47,286 bases of DNA from Candidatus Woesearchaeota archaeon (GTDB lineage Archaea > Nanobdellota > Nanobdellia > Woesearchaeales > GW2011-AR9): NCBI GenBank assembly GCA_016203205.1, contig JACQNE010000032.1:1-47286 (forward strand). The letters are read 5' to 3'. A program made the position numbers and the translations under genes. Position 1 is the stretch's first letter. Each line of letters begins with the position of its first letter. This document shows, piece by piece, positions 1 to 10,165 of this stretch. The notes beneath the pieces are model-generated. The model saw only the letters and a program-made list of their open reading frames with translations. It ran no database searches and was not told where the DNA came from.

Positions 1-43
1 CCATCTTGACCAAGCCCGCACAGACTTAACTTAATACGTACGA
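1..43 (-). repeat. Partial copy (copy A) of the dispersed palindromic element family, truncated by the window edge
   Basis: ccatcttgaccaagcccgcacagacttaacttaatacgtac is the reverse complement of the left end of copies at 18333 and 24750. Confidence 0.8.
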
Positions 44-582
44 TCCTGCGTAAATACCATAAACTCTTCATATCCCACTAATATTTTTTCTAGTGTATAA
101 GATCGCACTTTCCCGGCAGCCAGCGCATCAATCCTTCCCTGCATCAATCCGGGGACGACTAATGATTGGAAAGCCTGATAAATCTGCTCGTATTGATCAG
201 GAAGAAGAACTTCATCAAAGAAAGGTTTTCTCCCAAGGTAATACTGCGAAAGCTCATTCACAAACCGGTCGAGACGCAGACCACGGTACGGCCGAGTAAA
301 CGTGTACCATTTTTGTAACAGACCCAGTTCTAATTCCGGAAAAGGCTCTTGAATGTGATAACAGCCGCGCAGCCGATGATATTCGGAGATGATCTGCAGG
401 GCATCAAAATCCGGACCGAACATTTCTGCGGCAGAAAAGCGTGCTTTTTCATTAGTGAAAGAATCACCTTTCCGGGCCAGAAGTACGGAGCGCGGGAGAG
501 AATAATCAGGATGATGCGGGTGATTTCCTCTCCAAACTGGAGAAGCGCGATCTAAATCTAATGAAACCATTAATAGACTCAA
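31..582 (-). CDS. Hypothetical protein (183 aa)
   Basis: Long ORF with tandem same-strand neighbour; stop codon lies inside repeat copy A. Confidence 0.6.
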   Translation of the reverse strand: MSLLMVSLDLDRASPVWRGNHPHHPDYSLPRSVLLARKGDSFTNEKARFSAAEMFGPDFDALQIISEYHRLRGCYHIQEPFPELELGLLQKWYTFTRPYRGLRLDRFVNELSQYYLGRKPFFDEVLLPDQYEQIYQAFQSLVVPGLMQGRIDALAAGKVRSYTLEKILVGYEEFMVFTQDRTY

Positions 583-606
583 GAAGATTTTTTTTATAAA
601 GATTCA

Positions 607-996
607 TTACAGGCGGTCTGAAGAACATGAATCTTTCTTTATCAGCTGAGCGGGATATTCTCTAAAGAAGTAATTTGCCCAAACTTCACGATTGATCCCG
701 ACTTGATCGGCATGAATCCAAAAACCACGAGCGTCTTGGGTGAATAAATCATATGGTTGCAACAAGATTTCGCCGGACCAAACAGTCTTTTCCCGATCAG
801 CTGGGTCATAGATTGTCAGGAAATCGTCGTCTTTCAGGACATGGAGCCCTTGGTACGACCAACTTTCCCGACCATCTACAAAACTGATGTATTGGGCATC
901 CTGAAACGCCCAATGGCCGCCTTCCGTGCCCGTTTCAGAAAAAAAATGGAGGACTCCTTCGAGCGTTTTTGGAGTATTGGTCTCTTTTTCGGCCAT
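607..996 (-). CDS. Hypothetical protein (129 aa)
   Basis: ORF with ATG start, same strand as the neighbouring ORF. Confidence 0.6.
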   Translation of the reverse strand: MAEKETNTPKTLEGVLHFFSETGTEGGHWAFQDAQYISFVDGRESWSYQGLHVLKDDDFLTIYDPADREKTVWSGEILLQPYDLFTQDARGFWIHADQVGINREVWANYFFREYPAQLIKKDSCSSDRL

Positions 997-1184
997 TATT
1001 GGAATATAACTTCAGCAATTTAAAAACTTATTTACGGAGTGGCCCTATCGAAAAGGTCGTCCCAGCTATCTTGAGGCCAGACTAACGAATTTTGCTCCTA
1101 AGCCTTACCAATCCAGCATTCCAAAAACTATATAAAACACGGCGTTCATCAAGTATATTAACAATAGTTAAGTTGTATTAAGGT

Positions 1185-2726
1185 GTGTTCATGACTCCCC
1201 CTACGGAAACAGTTCAACGAGAACAGACAGTAACCGGCCTGCCCACGCAGGACGAGGCCGATGCCTGGAAGCCGGAATATCAGCCCCGTTTTAAACGTGT
1301 TCTTTTTGTGGTGACAGAAGTATCGGCCAGCTACGGCCGGGCACTCAACCCGCACTTAGGAGTAGCCATGCTCATGGCCTATCTTGACAAACACGGGATC
1401 GAAAATGCGGTCATTGACCTACAGCTGGATTACACCGTCGCTGACGTCGTTCAGAAAGCGAAAGAGTTCAAAGCCGATGCCATCGGCATCACTATGTTTA
1501 GTTTTGATTTCGTCAACACCTACAATATTATTGATCAGATCCAGGAAAAGACCGGCTTGCCGGTCATTCTCGGCGGCGCGCACATCTCCACGGTCAAAGG
1601 CGAAGTATTGGAGAGAACAAAAGCAGAATACGCGATCACCCGTGACGGAGAGATTCCTCTCCTGCAGTTATGTCTGGGGTATCCTCTCGATCAGATCAAA
1701 AGTCTGGTCTGGAAAGATAAAGACGGAAATATTGTTGAGAACCAGATCCGAAAATTGAATTGGCAACTGGATGATCTCCCCCATCCGGCGTACCATAAAT
1801 TTGAATTACAGAGATATATCCATTTTATTGATAAGCGATTGCCGATCGAGACTTCCCGCGGCTGTCCTTATAGCTGCACCTATTGCGATGTCAAGATCAG
1901 CATGGGCCAGGCCTTCCGCCCCCGCGGACCGGAACATATTCTTGCCGAGATCAAATACTTTTATGATCAAGGCTATCGCTTCTTTGAGTTTGTCGATGAT
2001 GTTTTTACGATGGACCTTCATCGGGCCAAGACCGTCTGCCGGATGATTCTCGAGAGCGGGATGAAGTTCCGCTGGAATTGTGCTAATGGCATCCGCGCTG
2101 ATCGAGTTGATGAAGAATTACTGCGTTTGATGAAAGATGCCGGCTGTGAATTCGTAGCGTATGGGCTGGAAAGCGGCAACCCGGAAATGCTTAAGATCAT
2201 CAAGAAAGCGATTACGCTGGAGAAAGCAACGGAGACGTTTCATCTGACGAAAAGAATCGGGCTGAAATTCGCGGTTAATTTTATCATTGGCCATCAGGAA
2301 GAGACTTTTGAGCGGGCGATGGATTCGATCAAATACGCTAAATCAATTCCGGCCGATTATGTTAATTTCTCAAACATGATCCCCTATCCCGGCACGGAGA
2401 TCTACAAGTGGCTCTGTGATAACGAGAAATCGGGACGGGCGCGCTTTTTAGTGCCGAAAGAAGAATTTCTGAAGAATTCGACGACAAAATTAGGATTGCC
2501 CGTATTTGAGACTGATGAATTTAGTTATGCCGAGCGCGTCAAAGCGCTGAAACTCGGCCGCGGATTAGCAAAGAAATCTCATCTACAATACCGGCTGGGA
2601 CCCATGATTGGAAGTGCAGTCTATCAAGTATCACGTAATGATAAAGCGTACAACGCTTTAAGACGTTTCGCTACCGGGTCGCATTTCGGGAAGAGGCTGT
2701 ATAATCAGTTTAGAAGGGTGTATTGA
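1185..2726 (+). CDS. B12-binding-domain radical SAM protein
   Basis: ETSRGCPYSCTYCDV radical SAM CxxxCxxC motif after an N-terminal cobalamin-binding-like domain (LGVAMLMAYLDKHGIE..GITMFSFDF..VILGGAH). Confidence 0.9.
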   Translation: MFMTPPTETVQREQTVTGLPTQDEADAWKPEYQPRFKRVLFVVTEVSASYGRALNPHLGVAMLMAYLDKHGIENAVIDLQLDYTVADVVQKAKEFKADAIGITMFSFDFVNTYNIIDQIQEKTGLPVILGGAHISTVKGEVLERTKAEYAITRDGEIPLLQLCLGYPLDQIKSLVWKDKDGNIVENQIRKLNWQLDDLPHPAYHKFELQRYIHFIDKRLPIETSRGCPYSCTYCDVKISMGQAFRPRGPEHILAEIKYFYDQGYRFFEFVDDVFTMDLHRAKTVCRMILESGMKFRWNCANGIRADRVDEELLRLMKDAGCEFVAYGLESGNPEMLKIIKKAITLEKATETFHLTKRIGLKFAVNFIIGHQEETFERAMDSIKYAKSIPADYVNFSNMIPYPGTEIYKWLCDNEKSGRARFLVPKEEFLKNSTTKLGLPVFETDEFSYAERVKALKLGRGLAKKSHLQYRLGPMIGSAVYQVSRNDKAYNALRRFATGSHFGKRLYNQFRRVY

Positions 2727-2901
2727 GGGGTATGGTACGTATAACGAGTGTTAGTTTCAATTTTTTAGGGAGCTAGGACAATAATGGGGCACACTCTTGA
2801 TGGTGCTACGCACTCTATTCTTTAACTGAATGAATCGGGGAAATCTAGAAGTAAAACTGAAAAGTCGGTGGCTAAATTAAAAGTAACGGCGGGAATAAAA
2901 C

Positions 2902-3657
2902 TTATGGCTTCGCTAAATTCCACATAACTTCAAAGTACTGTCTAAATGAATCTGCCACCTTTTGATCACTCACCAAAATAACAGTAGGATTCTTTCGCAA
3001 AATCACAATCATTGTTTTATCAGCCCAAATATTGATTTCAGCAGGAGTTGTATTCTCTAAATATTTTATCTTAAACAGTCTTGGATGTTTTGTTTGCTCT
3101 TCAATATTGCCTCTTGCTTCTTCATTATAGATTATTTTTTGCTTAATTCCTTTTTCTGCCAATAACTTCAAATGCTTATTGAAGAAACGTTTTACCTGTT
3201 CTCCATTTTCTCCTTTGCCTGCTCCCAAAACAAGATTAACCTCTTCTTTTTTCATAGTATCTCTTAGCATTCTATAGACAGTATCCAATCCTCTCCATCC
3301 CTTGAAAATTTCTGCTTCTGTTTCCTCCCCCACTAACTGTTGTTTTAACTTCAATTCAGGCAAAATTTCTTTTATTTCCTTCTCTTGTTCGTTTAGATTT
3401 TTCTTCTTATCTTCAAGAAAATCCAATAATCTATCGGGATTAACTGCTTTGAAGTGTTTTGTATTTGCTTTCACAATATGTGTTACCAAGCCTTTCTCAG
3501 ATAATCTTTCTAAACCATCATAAACTTTTGAGGTATGGGTTTTTGTTTTCTTTATGATTGCTCCAGTGGTGGTTAGTCCTAATTCTAGCAGAGCAAGATA
3601 AATTTTAGTTTCGTTCTTTGTGAGCCCAATCTCTTCTAATGTTCTTTCTACACTCAT
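2902..3657 (-). CDS. TrmB-family transcriptional regulator
   Basis: N-terminal wHTH LEEIGLTKNETKIYLALLELG..TTGAIIKKTKTHTSKVYDGLERLSEKGLV typical of TrmB. Confidence 0.85.
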   Translation of the reverse strand: MSVERTLEEIGLTKNETKIYLALLELGLTTTGAIIKKTKTHTSKVYDGLERLSEKGLVTHIVKANTKHFKAVNPDRLLDFLEDKKKNLNEQEKEIKEILPELKLKQQLVGEETEAEIFKGWRGLDTVYRMLRDTMKKEEVNLVLGAGKGENGEQVKRFFNKHLKLLAEKGIKQKIIYNEEARGNIEEQTKHPRLFKIKYLENTTPAEINIWADKTMIVILRKNPTVILVSDQKVADSFRQYFEVMWNLAKP

Positions 3658-3771
3658 GGCAAGTCAAAAAGAGCAGTTTCTATTTAAATATTCCTATTCT
3701 TCTCCCTTTAGGGAAGAATAGATTTAATATACTGAAACATAACTACTGTAGTATAATCAATTAAGATTAAA

Positions 3772-4089
3772 ATGGCAAACGAACAAACAGAAGTAAGTGG
3801 ATGTTTACAAAATTTGGAGATGGTATTTGCACTTCCAGACCATAGAATAAGACATCCTAATAGGAATCTGGTAATCACCAATTTCCGACCAGATTATTTC
3901 AGTCCTGACGAATATGACAAATTAGTCGCTAGAGTTGAAAAAGTGGAAACAGGATTAGGAATTTATTGTAAAAAATATGATTTTCTGATATTATCTAAAA
4001 ATGTCGGCGAAGTAATCTTTGGTGTTGATGGGAATATTATTCCAAGTCGTATAGCACGTGTAGTAATCTACGAAAAAGAGTTATCTTAA
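3772..4089 (+). CDS. Hypothetical protein (105 aa)
   Basis: ORF in an AT-rich island, convergent with the HEPN-like gene and overlapping it by 9 bp. Confidence 0.55.
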   Translation: MANEQTEVSGCLQNLEMVFALPDHRIRHPNRNLVITNFRPDYFSPDEYDKLVARVEKVETGLGIYCKKYDFLILSKNVGEVIFGVDGNIIPSRIARVVIYEKELS

Positions 4090-4620
4090 AAGCTCTTTTA
4101 TCTTATTCGCAAAATCAACAGCCTGCTCTCTAATCTGTTCCGCTAATCTTTTTTCAAATAATTCGTGTACATCGTAACAAGCCTTTTCTCGTAATTCTTT
4201 TGAAACACCGAGAGTCTCAATATCTTCCCTATCCAAAGAACTAGCGATTAGTTCCACATCTTCCTTTTCCAAAGCTTTCTGAGAATGATAATGGTGATAA
4301 ATAAGAAAAGCCAGTGTCGCAGAATGATTTTTTGACGTAAACCCCTCTTTACTCATCAAAGCAAGAGCAGCATGATAAATCGCATAATAATAAATACTGA
4401 TTACCCAATCATAAAAATTATCGCCAAGTACTTCTGGAATTTCATCTTTGTGTTTTTCAATAATCCAATTAGCGAAAGTCAAATTGTGGTCTGTTCTCTT
4501 AATGTGAAGTCTTGATTCATTTGAAACCTTCTTGAGAATTTTCTTTTTGACATAACTATCTAGCCAAAACTTACATTCATTCTTGTCTTTTAACCAAAGT
4601 TTCCAGTTAGGCTTCTTCAT
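4081..4620 (-). CDS. HEPN-like domain protein, partner of upstream nucleotidyltransferase
   Basis: Helical protein overlapping an MNT gene by 14 bp; REKACYDVHELFEKR C-terminal segment is HEPN-like. Confidence 0.6.
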   Translation of the reverse strand: MKKPNWKLWLKDKNECKFWLDSYVKKKILKKVSNESRLHIKRTDHNLTFANWIIEKHKDEIPEVLGDNFYDWVISIYYYAIYHAALALMSKEGFTSKNHSATLAFLIYHHYHSQKALEKEDVELIASSLDREDIETLGVSKELREKACYDVHELFEKRLAEQIREQAVDFANKIKELLR

Positions 4621-5197
4621 AAACTAATTGCCTCCACCACTCAATTCCAATTAAAATAATCTTGTCTTTCTTAAGCTTTTTGAAAAACTCTTTTGTTGAA
4701 TTATGAAATGACTCATTGAATTCTTGATAGCTAAGATATATCGGATTTAGTTGTGTATTCGTTTTCATACTGATTTTTTTTGCAGAATTTTCTATTTTCT
4801 TTGGATCTTCAATTTTCTGAAAAACCAGCAAAAAATCAATATCAGAACTCTTAGTGTAAGTACCACTCGCATAAGAACCAAAAATAACAGCAATTATTGG
4901 TTTTATCTCTAATTCTTTTAAGAAATCGCTTATAGATAATCTTACTTTTGCTGGAAGTCTCTCAAATCTGGAATGCTCAACAGCGTTTAGCAATGGTATA
5001 AGTTCTTCTTTTGAGTAATCCAAAAAATAGTTGATCTGATTCCCTGACTTTTTCTGCTTAATTAACTTGCTTATTTTTTTGAGACCATAATCTATGGATG
5101 GCATTCCTAATTTTAGTTGTTTAGAAAGTTCTCTCTTATGGATGCCGGAGTTTAAGTAAACCTGTTCCAAAATCCTAATTTCGGTCTTGTCATACAT
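4607..5197 (-). CDS. wHTH-MNT nucleotidyltransferase domain protein
   Basis: IFGSYASGTYTKSSDIDFLLVF gives the GSx10DxD MNT motif; N-terminal winged HTH. Confidence 0.85.
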   Translation of the reverse strand: MYDKTEIRILEQVYLNSGIHKRELSKQLKLGMPSIDYGLKKISKLIKQKKSGNQINYFLDYSKEELIPLLNAVEHSRFERLPAKVRLSISDFLKELEIKPIIAVIFGSYASGTYTKSSDIDFLLVFQKIEDPKKIENSAKKISMKTNTQLNPIYLSYQEFNESFHNSTKEFFKKLKKDKIILIGIEWWRQLVYEEA

Positions 5198-5569
5198 TTT
5201 ATATCAATTGTCATAAATAATATGACAATATTATATAAAGCTTTGTATTTTATTCCGGCCTTAAAGGGATATTAGTCTGCGATTCTTCGCCCCGAACCCC
5301 TACGAATAGCAGTTAAGATTTCCCCGATTAAAGATGTAAAATAACGAGTGTGCCCCTATCACAGCGACAAGGGGGTTGCCCCTGCACAACAAAACGATGA
5401 TTTCGTGGGCATACCAGCGAGATCGTCGTCTCGCTCAGTACTACGGGGAACGTCGCCGATCTTGTTCCACAGCAAGTGCGGAGCTGGCAGTAACCGAGCA
5501 ACGCGAGAGGGTTTCATATTAGCCCTTCCATTCACAATCTTTAAAAACCCCATTTTCTCAACACGGCCA

Positions 5570-6274
5570 ATGGACTACGAACAGCTTTATTCGGGAGAAC
5601 ATCTCCAAAAGATCAATCCCAAATGGACATTCCAAAAATGGTCTTACCGCCACACGTTCGTGGCAAAGATGGAATATGTCACCAGACTTCTCAAGAAAAC
5701 GCCAAAAACACATAAGATTCTCGATGCCGGCTGCGGCCAAGGCCTCTTAGTCGAATATCTGCGTAAGAGAGGTTATGATGTTCGGGGTATCGATGCGTTC
5801 TATGGTTCAGAATATGTCCAGAAAGGCGATCTCCTCCAGAATGATCTTCCTAACGCTTCTTTTGACCTCATTCTCTGCCTTGATGTCATCGAACATTTTT
5901 CTTTTTCAGAACAGGAAACATTGATCAAAGAATTGAGCAGAATCCTTGCGCCAAATGGAAGAATTATCTGGAGCATCCCTAATCAGGCTCATCTTTCTTC
6001 ACGTCTGCTCTTCCTGCTCAGCGGCAGATTATTGCGCACGGCGAAAATAGAATATCATCCGGGAGACCGGCCGATAGCCGAATATTATCGTCTGCTGAAA
6101 AAACACCTACGGATCATCAAGACAAAAGGCCTTTCCCCGACAATCCCGCTCGCTTTTCAGGCGACGCAGGTTTTCCCACATTACACCGGTTGGCTCTACA
6201 CTCTCCTCAAACCGTTCTCGATCATCCCCAACTGGTGCTTTAATGTCATCATCGTGACAACAAAGAGATCATAA
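5570..6274 (+). CDS. Class I SAM-dependent methyltransferase
   Basis: ILDAGCGQGLLVEYLRKRGYDVRGID and DLILCLDVIEHF. Start revised from 5348 to ATG 5570, which has a TTTAAAAA box about 25-30 bp upstream. Confidence 0.85.
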   Translation: MDYEQLYSGEHLQKINPKWTFQKWSYRHTFVAKMEYVTRLLKKTPKTHKILDAGCGQGLLVEYLRKRGYDVRGIDAFYGSEYVQKGDLLQNDLPNASFDLILCLDVIEHFSFSEQETLIKELSRILAPNGRIIWSIPNQAHLSSRLLFLLSGRLLRTAKIEYHPGDRPIAEYYRLLKKHLRIIKTKGLSPTIPLAFQATQVFPHYTGWLYTLLKPFSIIPNWCFNVIIVTTKRS

Positions 6275-6278
6275 ACCA

Positions 6279-6860
6279 TCATAGCCCTATCCCCTGCAAA
6301 ATGTATTTCACGCCCCAGGATAAAGTGATCAGCCCCAAAATAGTAGAGATTACCTGAATCAGAATCTTCCCGAGGATTTTCCGGAGGTGTTCGGCATTAT
6401 AAAATAAAACTGCCGTTCCCAGTAAAACGACGCCTACGGCCAGTCCGGTGATACTCTTTCCATACTCATGTGCGGAAAGGATGATCGACGTAATTGCCGC
6501 CGGTCCGGTCAATAACGGTGTTCCGATGATCGAGGCCAGCGCCCAGCCGGAATTGTCTTTCAATTTATCAACATCCGTCAGCGAATAGCCCAGAACCATC
6601 TTCACCCCTAAAATACCCAAGATGATCCCTCCGGCAATTTGAAATTCAGGAATCTCCGTGTTGAACAATTCCAGAAGCGTCTGGCCAAAAAATAAGACTA
6701 AGAACGAGAGTGATGCCGCCACACCGACGGCCAGCAGTGCGGTGATCTTGCGCTGACGGGTTTCCATCTTGCGCGTCGCCACCATAAAGACAACAAAACT
6801 GGCCAGCGGATCAAAGATGACGAAGAACAAGACGACTAATTGATAGAAAGGATCGACCAT
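6279..6860 (-). CDS. MarC/UPF0056 family membrane protein
   Basis: FFVIFDPLASFVVFMVATRKM..LLTGPAAITSIIL pattern of MarC family. Confidence 0.85.
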   Translation of the reverse strand: MVDPFYQLVVLFFVIFDPLASFVVFMVATRKMETRQRKITALLAVGVAASLSFLVLFFGQTLLELFNTEIPEFQIAGGIILGILGVKMVLGYSLTDVDKLKDNSGWALASIIGTPLLTGPAAITSIILSAHEYGKSITGLAVGVVLLGTAVLFYNAEHLRKILGKILIQVISTILGLITLSWGVKYILQGIGL

Positions 6861-6965
6861 CTCTTGAGCGAAGAGGAATAAGGTTTAAAATCTTTGTTGA
6901 AAAGAATTGAGGGTCAGCATCGTCAGCCGACATCTGGAGATTATAAAATATCAGGTTGGTTGGTC

Positions 6966-7340
6966 CTAAAATCCGAAGTGCACATCGATGCTCAGATCTT
7001 CACGCTCTATACCGTATGATCTCGCACAATATGAAAATAATGACCTCCTATTAATTCCTACCCCTTCCAAAGCCGTTCCGATTTTCTTTTGAAGAGTATC
7101 ATGGTCCTCTTCCGAAGATCCTTCGTGCAATATAACATTCAGAGAAAGAGAACGCTGCCGTTTGTATAATTCCAAGATCGGCCCTCCAGAATCAGATGTA
7201 TCCGTATACGACACATCAACTTTGGAGATCACAGTGGTCTTTGTGGGAAGTGATAATATCTTTCCCATATAGAGAAGCTGTTCATCAGTAAATCCTAAAT
7301 CATGTGCTATTCTCTCCTGCGCTTCCTCTCTAAGACCCAT
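6966..7340 (-). CDS. Hypothetical protein (124 aa)
   Basis: ORF directly downstream of aglB in the same orientation. Confidence 0.55.
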   Translation of the reverse strand: MGLREEAQERIAHDLGFTDEQLLYMGKILSLPTKTTVISKVDVSYTDTSDSGGPILELYKRQRSLSLNVILHEGSSEEDHDTLQKKIGTALEGVGINRRSLFSYCARSYGIEREDLSIDVHFGF

Positions 7341-7342
7341 TT

Positions 7343-10135
7343 TTAATTATCCACCTCAAAAAAATAGTCCGGCAAATATTCATTACCGCCCAGATATCTC
7401 TTCTCGATTTCGGGATCAACTGTAAATCCTTTGGGGTAATTAATCTTCCAGATCTTAATCGGACCGATTAATCTGTTCTGATAGAACGCTAAAGGAACGC
7501 CGCTTTTACTCGTCCCATAGATCTCCTCAAAAGCTGACGTATCAAAATCCGGATTCTGCTGTTCAAAGATGTAAAGATTGGTCCATAACGCGTTCATCCC
7601 TTCCTCTGAAACAAACAATCCGCCGCCGAGAGCATTGGTTACTTTTCCATCTGGGGCCAGCACGGGAATGAACCTAAAACAGCCATCATATCCTTTGATG
7701 GGATACTTCAACATCTTACCATTAAAATAGAGGCACTGCAGCGGGACATCTGTTCTTTTGCCATCTTTCACTATTGCTATCGTCGGCTGGCCAAAAGTGA
7801 CTGATTCTGTCGTCGCATTTTCGGAAACCCTCGTGATCGGAACAAAGACGGCACCGACGCCCGCCTGACGCGCCGGGAAGACCTGGCCGTCCCAGGTGAA
7901 ATCATCATCAAAGGCCTGGCTGCCTTGGAACATGAGTATAGTTAAATCGCGCGTCTCCTGTGTACCTTGTTCATTAAAAACAAAAGTGTTAATCCAGCTG
8001 TAACGGTCATAGTTTTCATCAGAACCAATGCTGGAGTAAGCTGTATATTTGCCAATCTCATCCGAGAGAATAAGCATATGCGTCGCGTCGTGTACGTACA
8101 AGAATTCCAACGCTTCTTCTTGAGATTGGCCAGTCATCACATGCCTTCCCATCAGATAGTTCCAATATTTCACTTTATTGGCACCGTCCAGGACACTGGC
8201 CCGTTCAAACCCATTCTGCACCCAATACCCATAATCCCACCAGTGAGCAAAAACAGCATCTTTGGGTGTACTTTCGCGCACCCAAGCTCCTGCTCGCTGC
8301 CAAAATTGATTATAAGGAGGAGAGGAATATGTTGCCTGCTTGACGGAATATTCGTAGTTGTCCGGAACAAGTCCTTTGAACGGATGCGCCAGCGGGCTGA
8401 CGAGCACGAGCAGGAGCACGACGGCAAGCAGAATTCTCAACGACTTGTTCTTCATCACCCAGATCATCTTTCCCAATTCCACAACTGCGTATGCCGCCAT
8501 CAGGGAGACAACTGGCGCAAATACAAAGATCAGACGAACAGCCCCGCGCGCGGCGATCACCATGAATAAGACCCAGACCAGAACAAACAGCAGCCGGCTG
8601 TCCCAGCTCTGGAATTGTTCATACGTTTCTTTGTCTTTGTAATACGCATGTAGGATATAATAAACGGTCAGCGCCGCCAGGCCGAGCATGCTCCCAAAGT
8701 AGAAGATGATAGAGAGGGGCGTGGTCCCATTGAGCACTCCTTCCGGCGAATATCTGCTCCAGAGCAGGAGAAATAAGAAGAGGACATAGACACCAACAAT
8801 TTTGAGCTTGTTCTTGTTCTTGCGGACCATCCCATAAAAAGCCAGCACCATTCCGACAAGAAACAGAAAGTAGGCCGCAGGCACGCCCGCAAACTCGGGC
8901 CCGAAATCAGCGAGGATATTAGTAAAATAAGGCTGGCGCTGCTCGGCAACCGTCAGTTCCCAGCGGTCTTTTCCCATCGGCTGAAGAAGCAATTCTTTCG
9001 CTTCATCGAGCTGTACGCCCAGATGCATCGGGCCGGCGACAATAATCATCCCGACAATGCCCAGCGCTGCCGCAAGAAAGATACAGATAAATGCGGTAGG
9101 CAATCTGGAGTTTAGTCTCTTCAGTCTTTGATCGAGTCTGAACAGATGATACTGATAGATGGCAATGTCGAGGATCAACACGGCGAGAACAAAGAGCGGG
9201 ATCAGCGTCGGCACTGATTTCACCAGCGAAGACAATGGAAACAAAGGCACCCAAGAGACCATGACAATGATGGCAACGACAAACCAGAGGCCATACATGT
9301 ACATCTGCCGCCGTTCTATCTTCTGAAAGACATATTCCAGCAAGACAAAGATGGCAAAAATCAACGCCAGAAATTTCCAGGCACCCCACGTCAGCCCCGT
9401 CAAACCCGTGGCTACGCCGGCTGCAGCTCCCCACCACAGGGTACTTTTCGTGCTCTTGGCCTGCCAGGCGGCGATGAAGAGATACAGCGCCATGAACATA
9501 AACATCATCCCCAGTGCATCGTGATCGGAACTACCCCCCATCGTCCTCTGCAGAAAAGCCGGAGAAATCGTCAGGAGAAAACTGCCGAACAGTGCTGTTT
9601 TGGTGTCAAACAAACGCCGGGCAAGCAGGAAGAAAAAAATGATACCCACACCAAAGGCAACGACGGGATACAGAACATCAGCGTACTCCAACGTTACGGT
9701 TGGGCTGAGGAAATGCAATACAGTATACAAAAAATAAATAGCATAGGCCGTAAAAGCATAATTCGCCGTCGGCGCTCCCAGCGGGACAAACCGCGTCATG
9801 TCAGTTTCCGGCACGGCCCCTTCGGTCAAGATCATCTTTGCGTATTTCAGATAGATATGCGAATCAAGATCAGTGGAGACCCAGGCATCGTTGGTCACAT
9901 CGTGAAGAAGGGGAAAATTAAGCGTGCGGATATATCCACCGAGCAGGATGATCACGACCAGAAAGAGGATTGTCCAAAAAGTCTTGTTTTCTTTCAGGAA
10001 TTTCAGTGCATCCTTTCTTTTTTGGGCAAGAGGATCCGCCGCTTTATCTTCTGCTGAAGAGAAAAATGAAGTGAATTTTTGAACGATCTCTTTACGTTTT
10101 TGCTGTAGATTATCCTGTGCTTCGTTGTCTGTCAT
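7343..10135 (-). CDS. aglB: STT3/AglB-type oligosaccharyltransferase
   Basis: 930 aa, multispanning N-terminal half, catalytic HWWDYGYWVQN (WWDxG) motif. Confidence 0.95.
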   Translation of the reverse strand: MTDNEAQDNLQQKRKEIVQKFTSFFSSAEDKAADPLAQKRKDALKFLKENKTFWTILFLVVIILLGGYIRTLNFPLLHDVTNDAWVSTDLDSHIYLKYAKMILTEGAVPETDMTRFVPLGAPTANYAFTAYAIYFLYTVLHFLSPTVTLEYADVLYPVVAFGVGIIFFFLLARRLFDTKTALFGSFLLTISPAFLQRTMGGSSDHDALGMMFMFMALYLFIAAWQAKSTKSTLWWGAAAGVATGLTGLTWGAWKFLALIFAIFVLLEYVFQKIERRQMYMYGLWFVVAIIVMVSWVPLFPLSSLVKSVPTLIPLFVLAVLILDIAIYQYHLFRLDQRLKRLNSRLPTAFICIFLAAALGIVGMIIVAGPMHLGVQLDEAKELLLQPMGKDRWELTVAEQRQPYFTNILADFGPEFAGVPAAYFLFLVGMVLAFYGMVRKNKNKLKIVGVYVLFLFLLLWSRYSPEGVLNGTTPLSIIFYFGSMLGLAALTVYYILHAYYKDKETYEQFQSWDSRLLFVLVWVLFMVIAARGAVRLIFVFAPVVSLMAAYAVVELGKMIWVMKNKSLRILLAVVLLLVLVSPLAHPFKGLVPDNYEYSVKQATYSSPPYNQFWQRAGAWVRESTPKDAVFAHWWDYGYWVQNGFERASVLDGANKVKYWNYLMGRHVMTGQSQEEALEFLYVHDATHMLILSDEIGKYTAYSSIGSDENYDRYSWINTFVFNEQGTQETRDLTILMFQGSQAFDDDFTWDGQVFPARQAGVGAVFVPITRVSENATTESVTFGQPTIAIVKDGKRTDVPLQCLYFNGKMLKYPIKGYDGCFRFIPVLAPDGKVTNALGGGLFVSEEGMNALWTNLYIFEQQNPDFDTSAFEEIYGTSKSGVPLAFYQNRLIGPIKIWKINYPKGFTVDPEIEKRYLGGNEYLPDYFFEVDN

Positions 10136-10165
10136 TCCTCAACCACCATCAATTGATTCTGCAAA

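Noticed and set aside
1044-1084. Possible fragment of element G (aaaaggtcgtcc and tcttgaggccag)
   Set aside because: Two 12-nt resemblances in a different relative orientation and no inverted-repeat structure; could be chance.
5348-5569. N-terminal 74-aa extension of the methyltransferase ORF
   Set aside because: Starts in the inverted boundary repeat, low-quality composition, and ATG 5570 has a well-spaced TTTAAAAA box.
7967-10057. Multiple plus-strand ORFs of 85-200 aa antisense to aglB
   Set aside because: Shadow ORFs opposite a strongly supported conserved gene.
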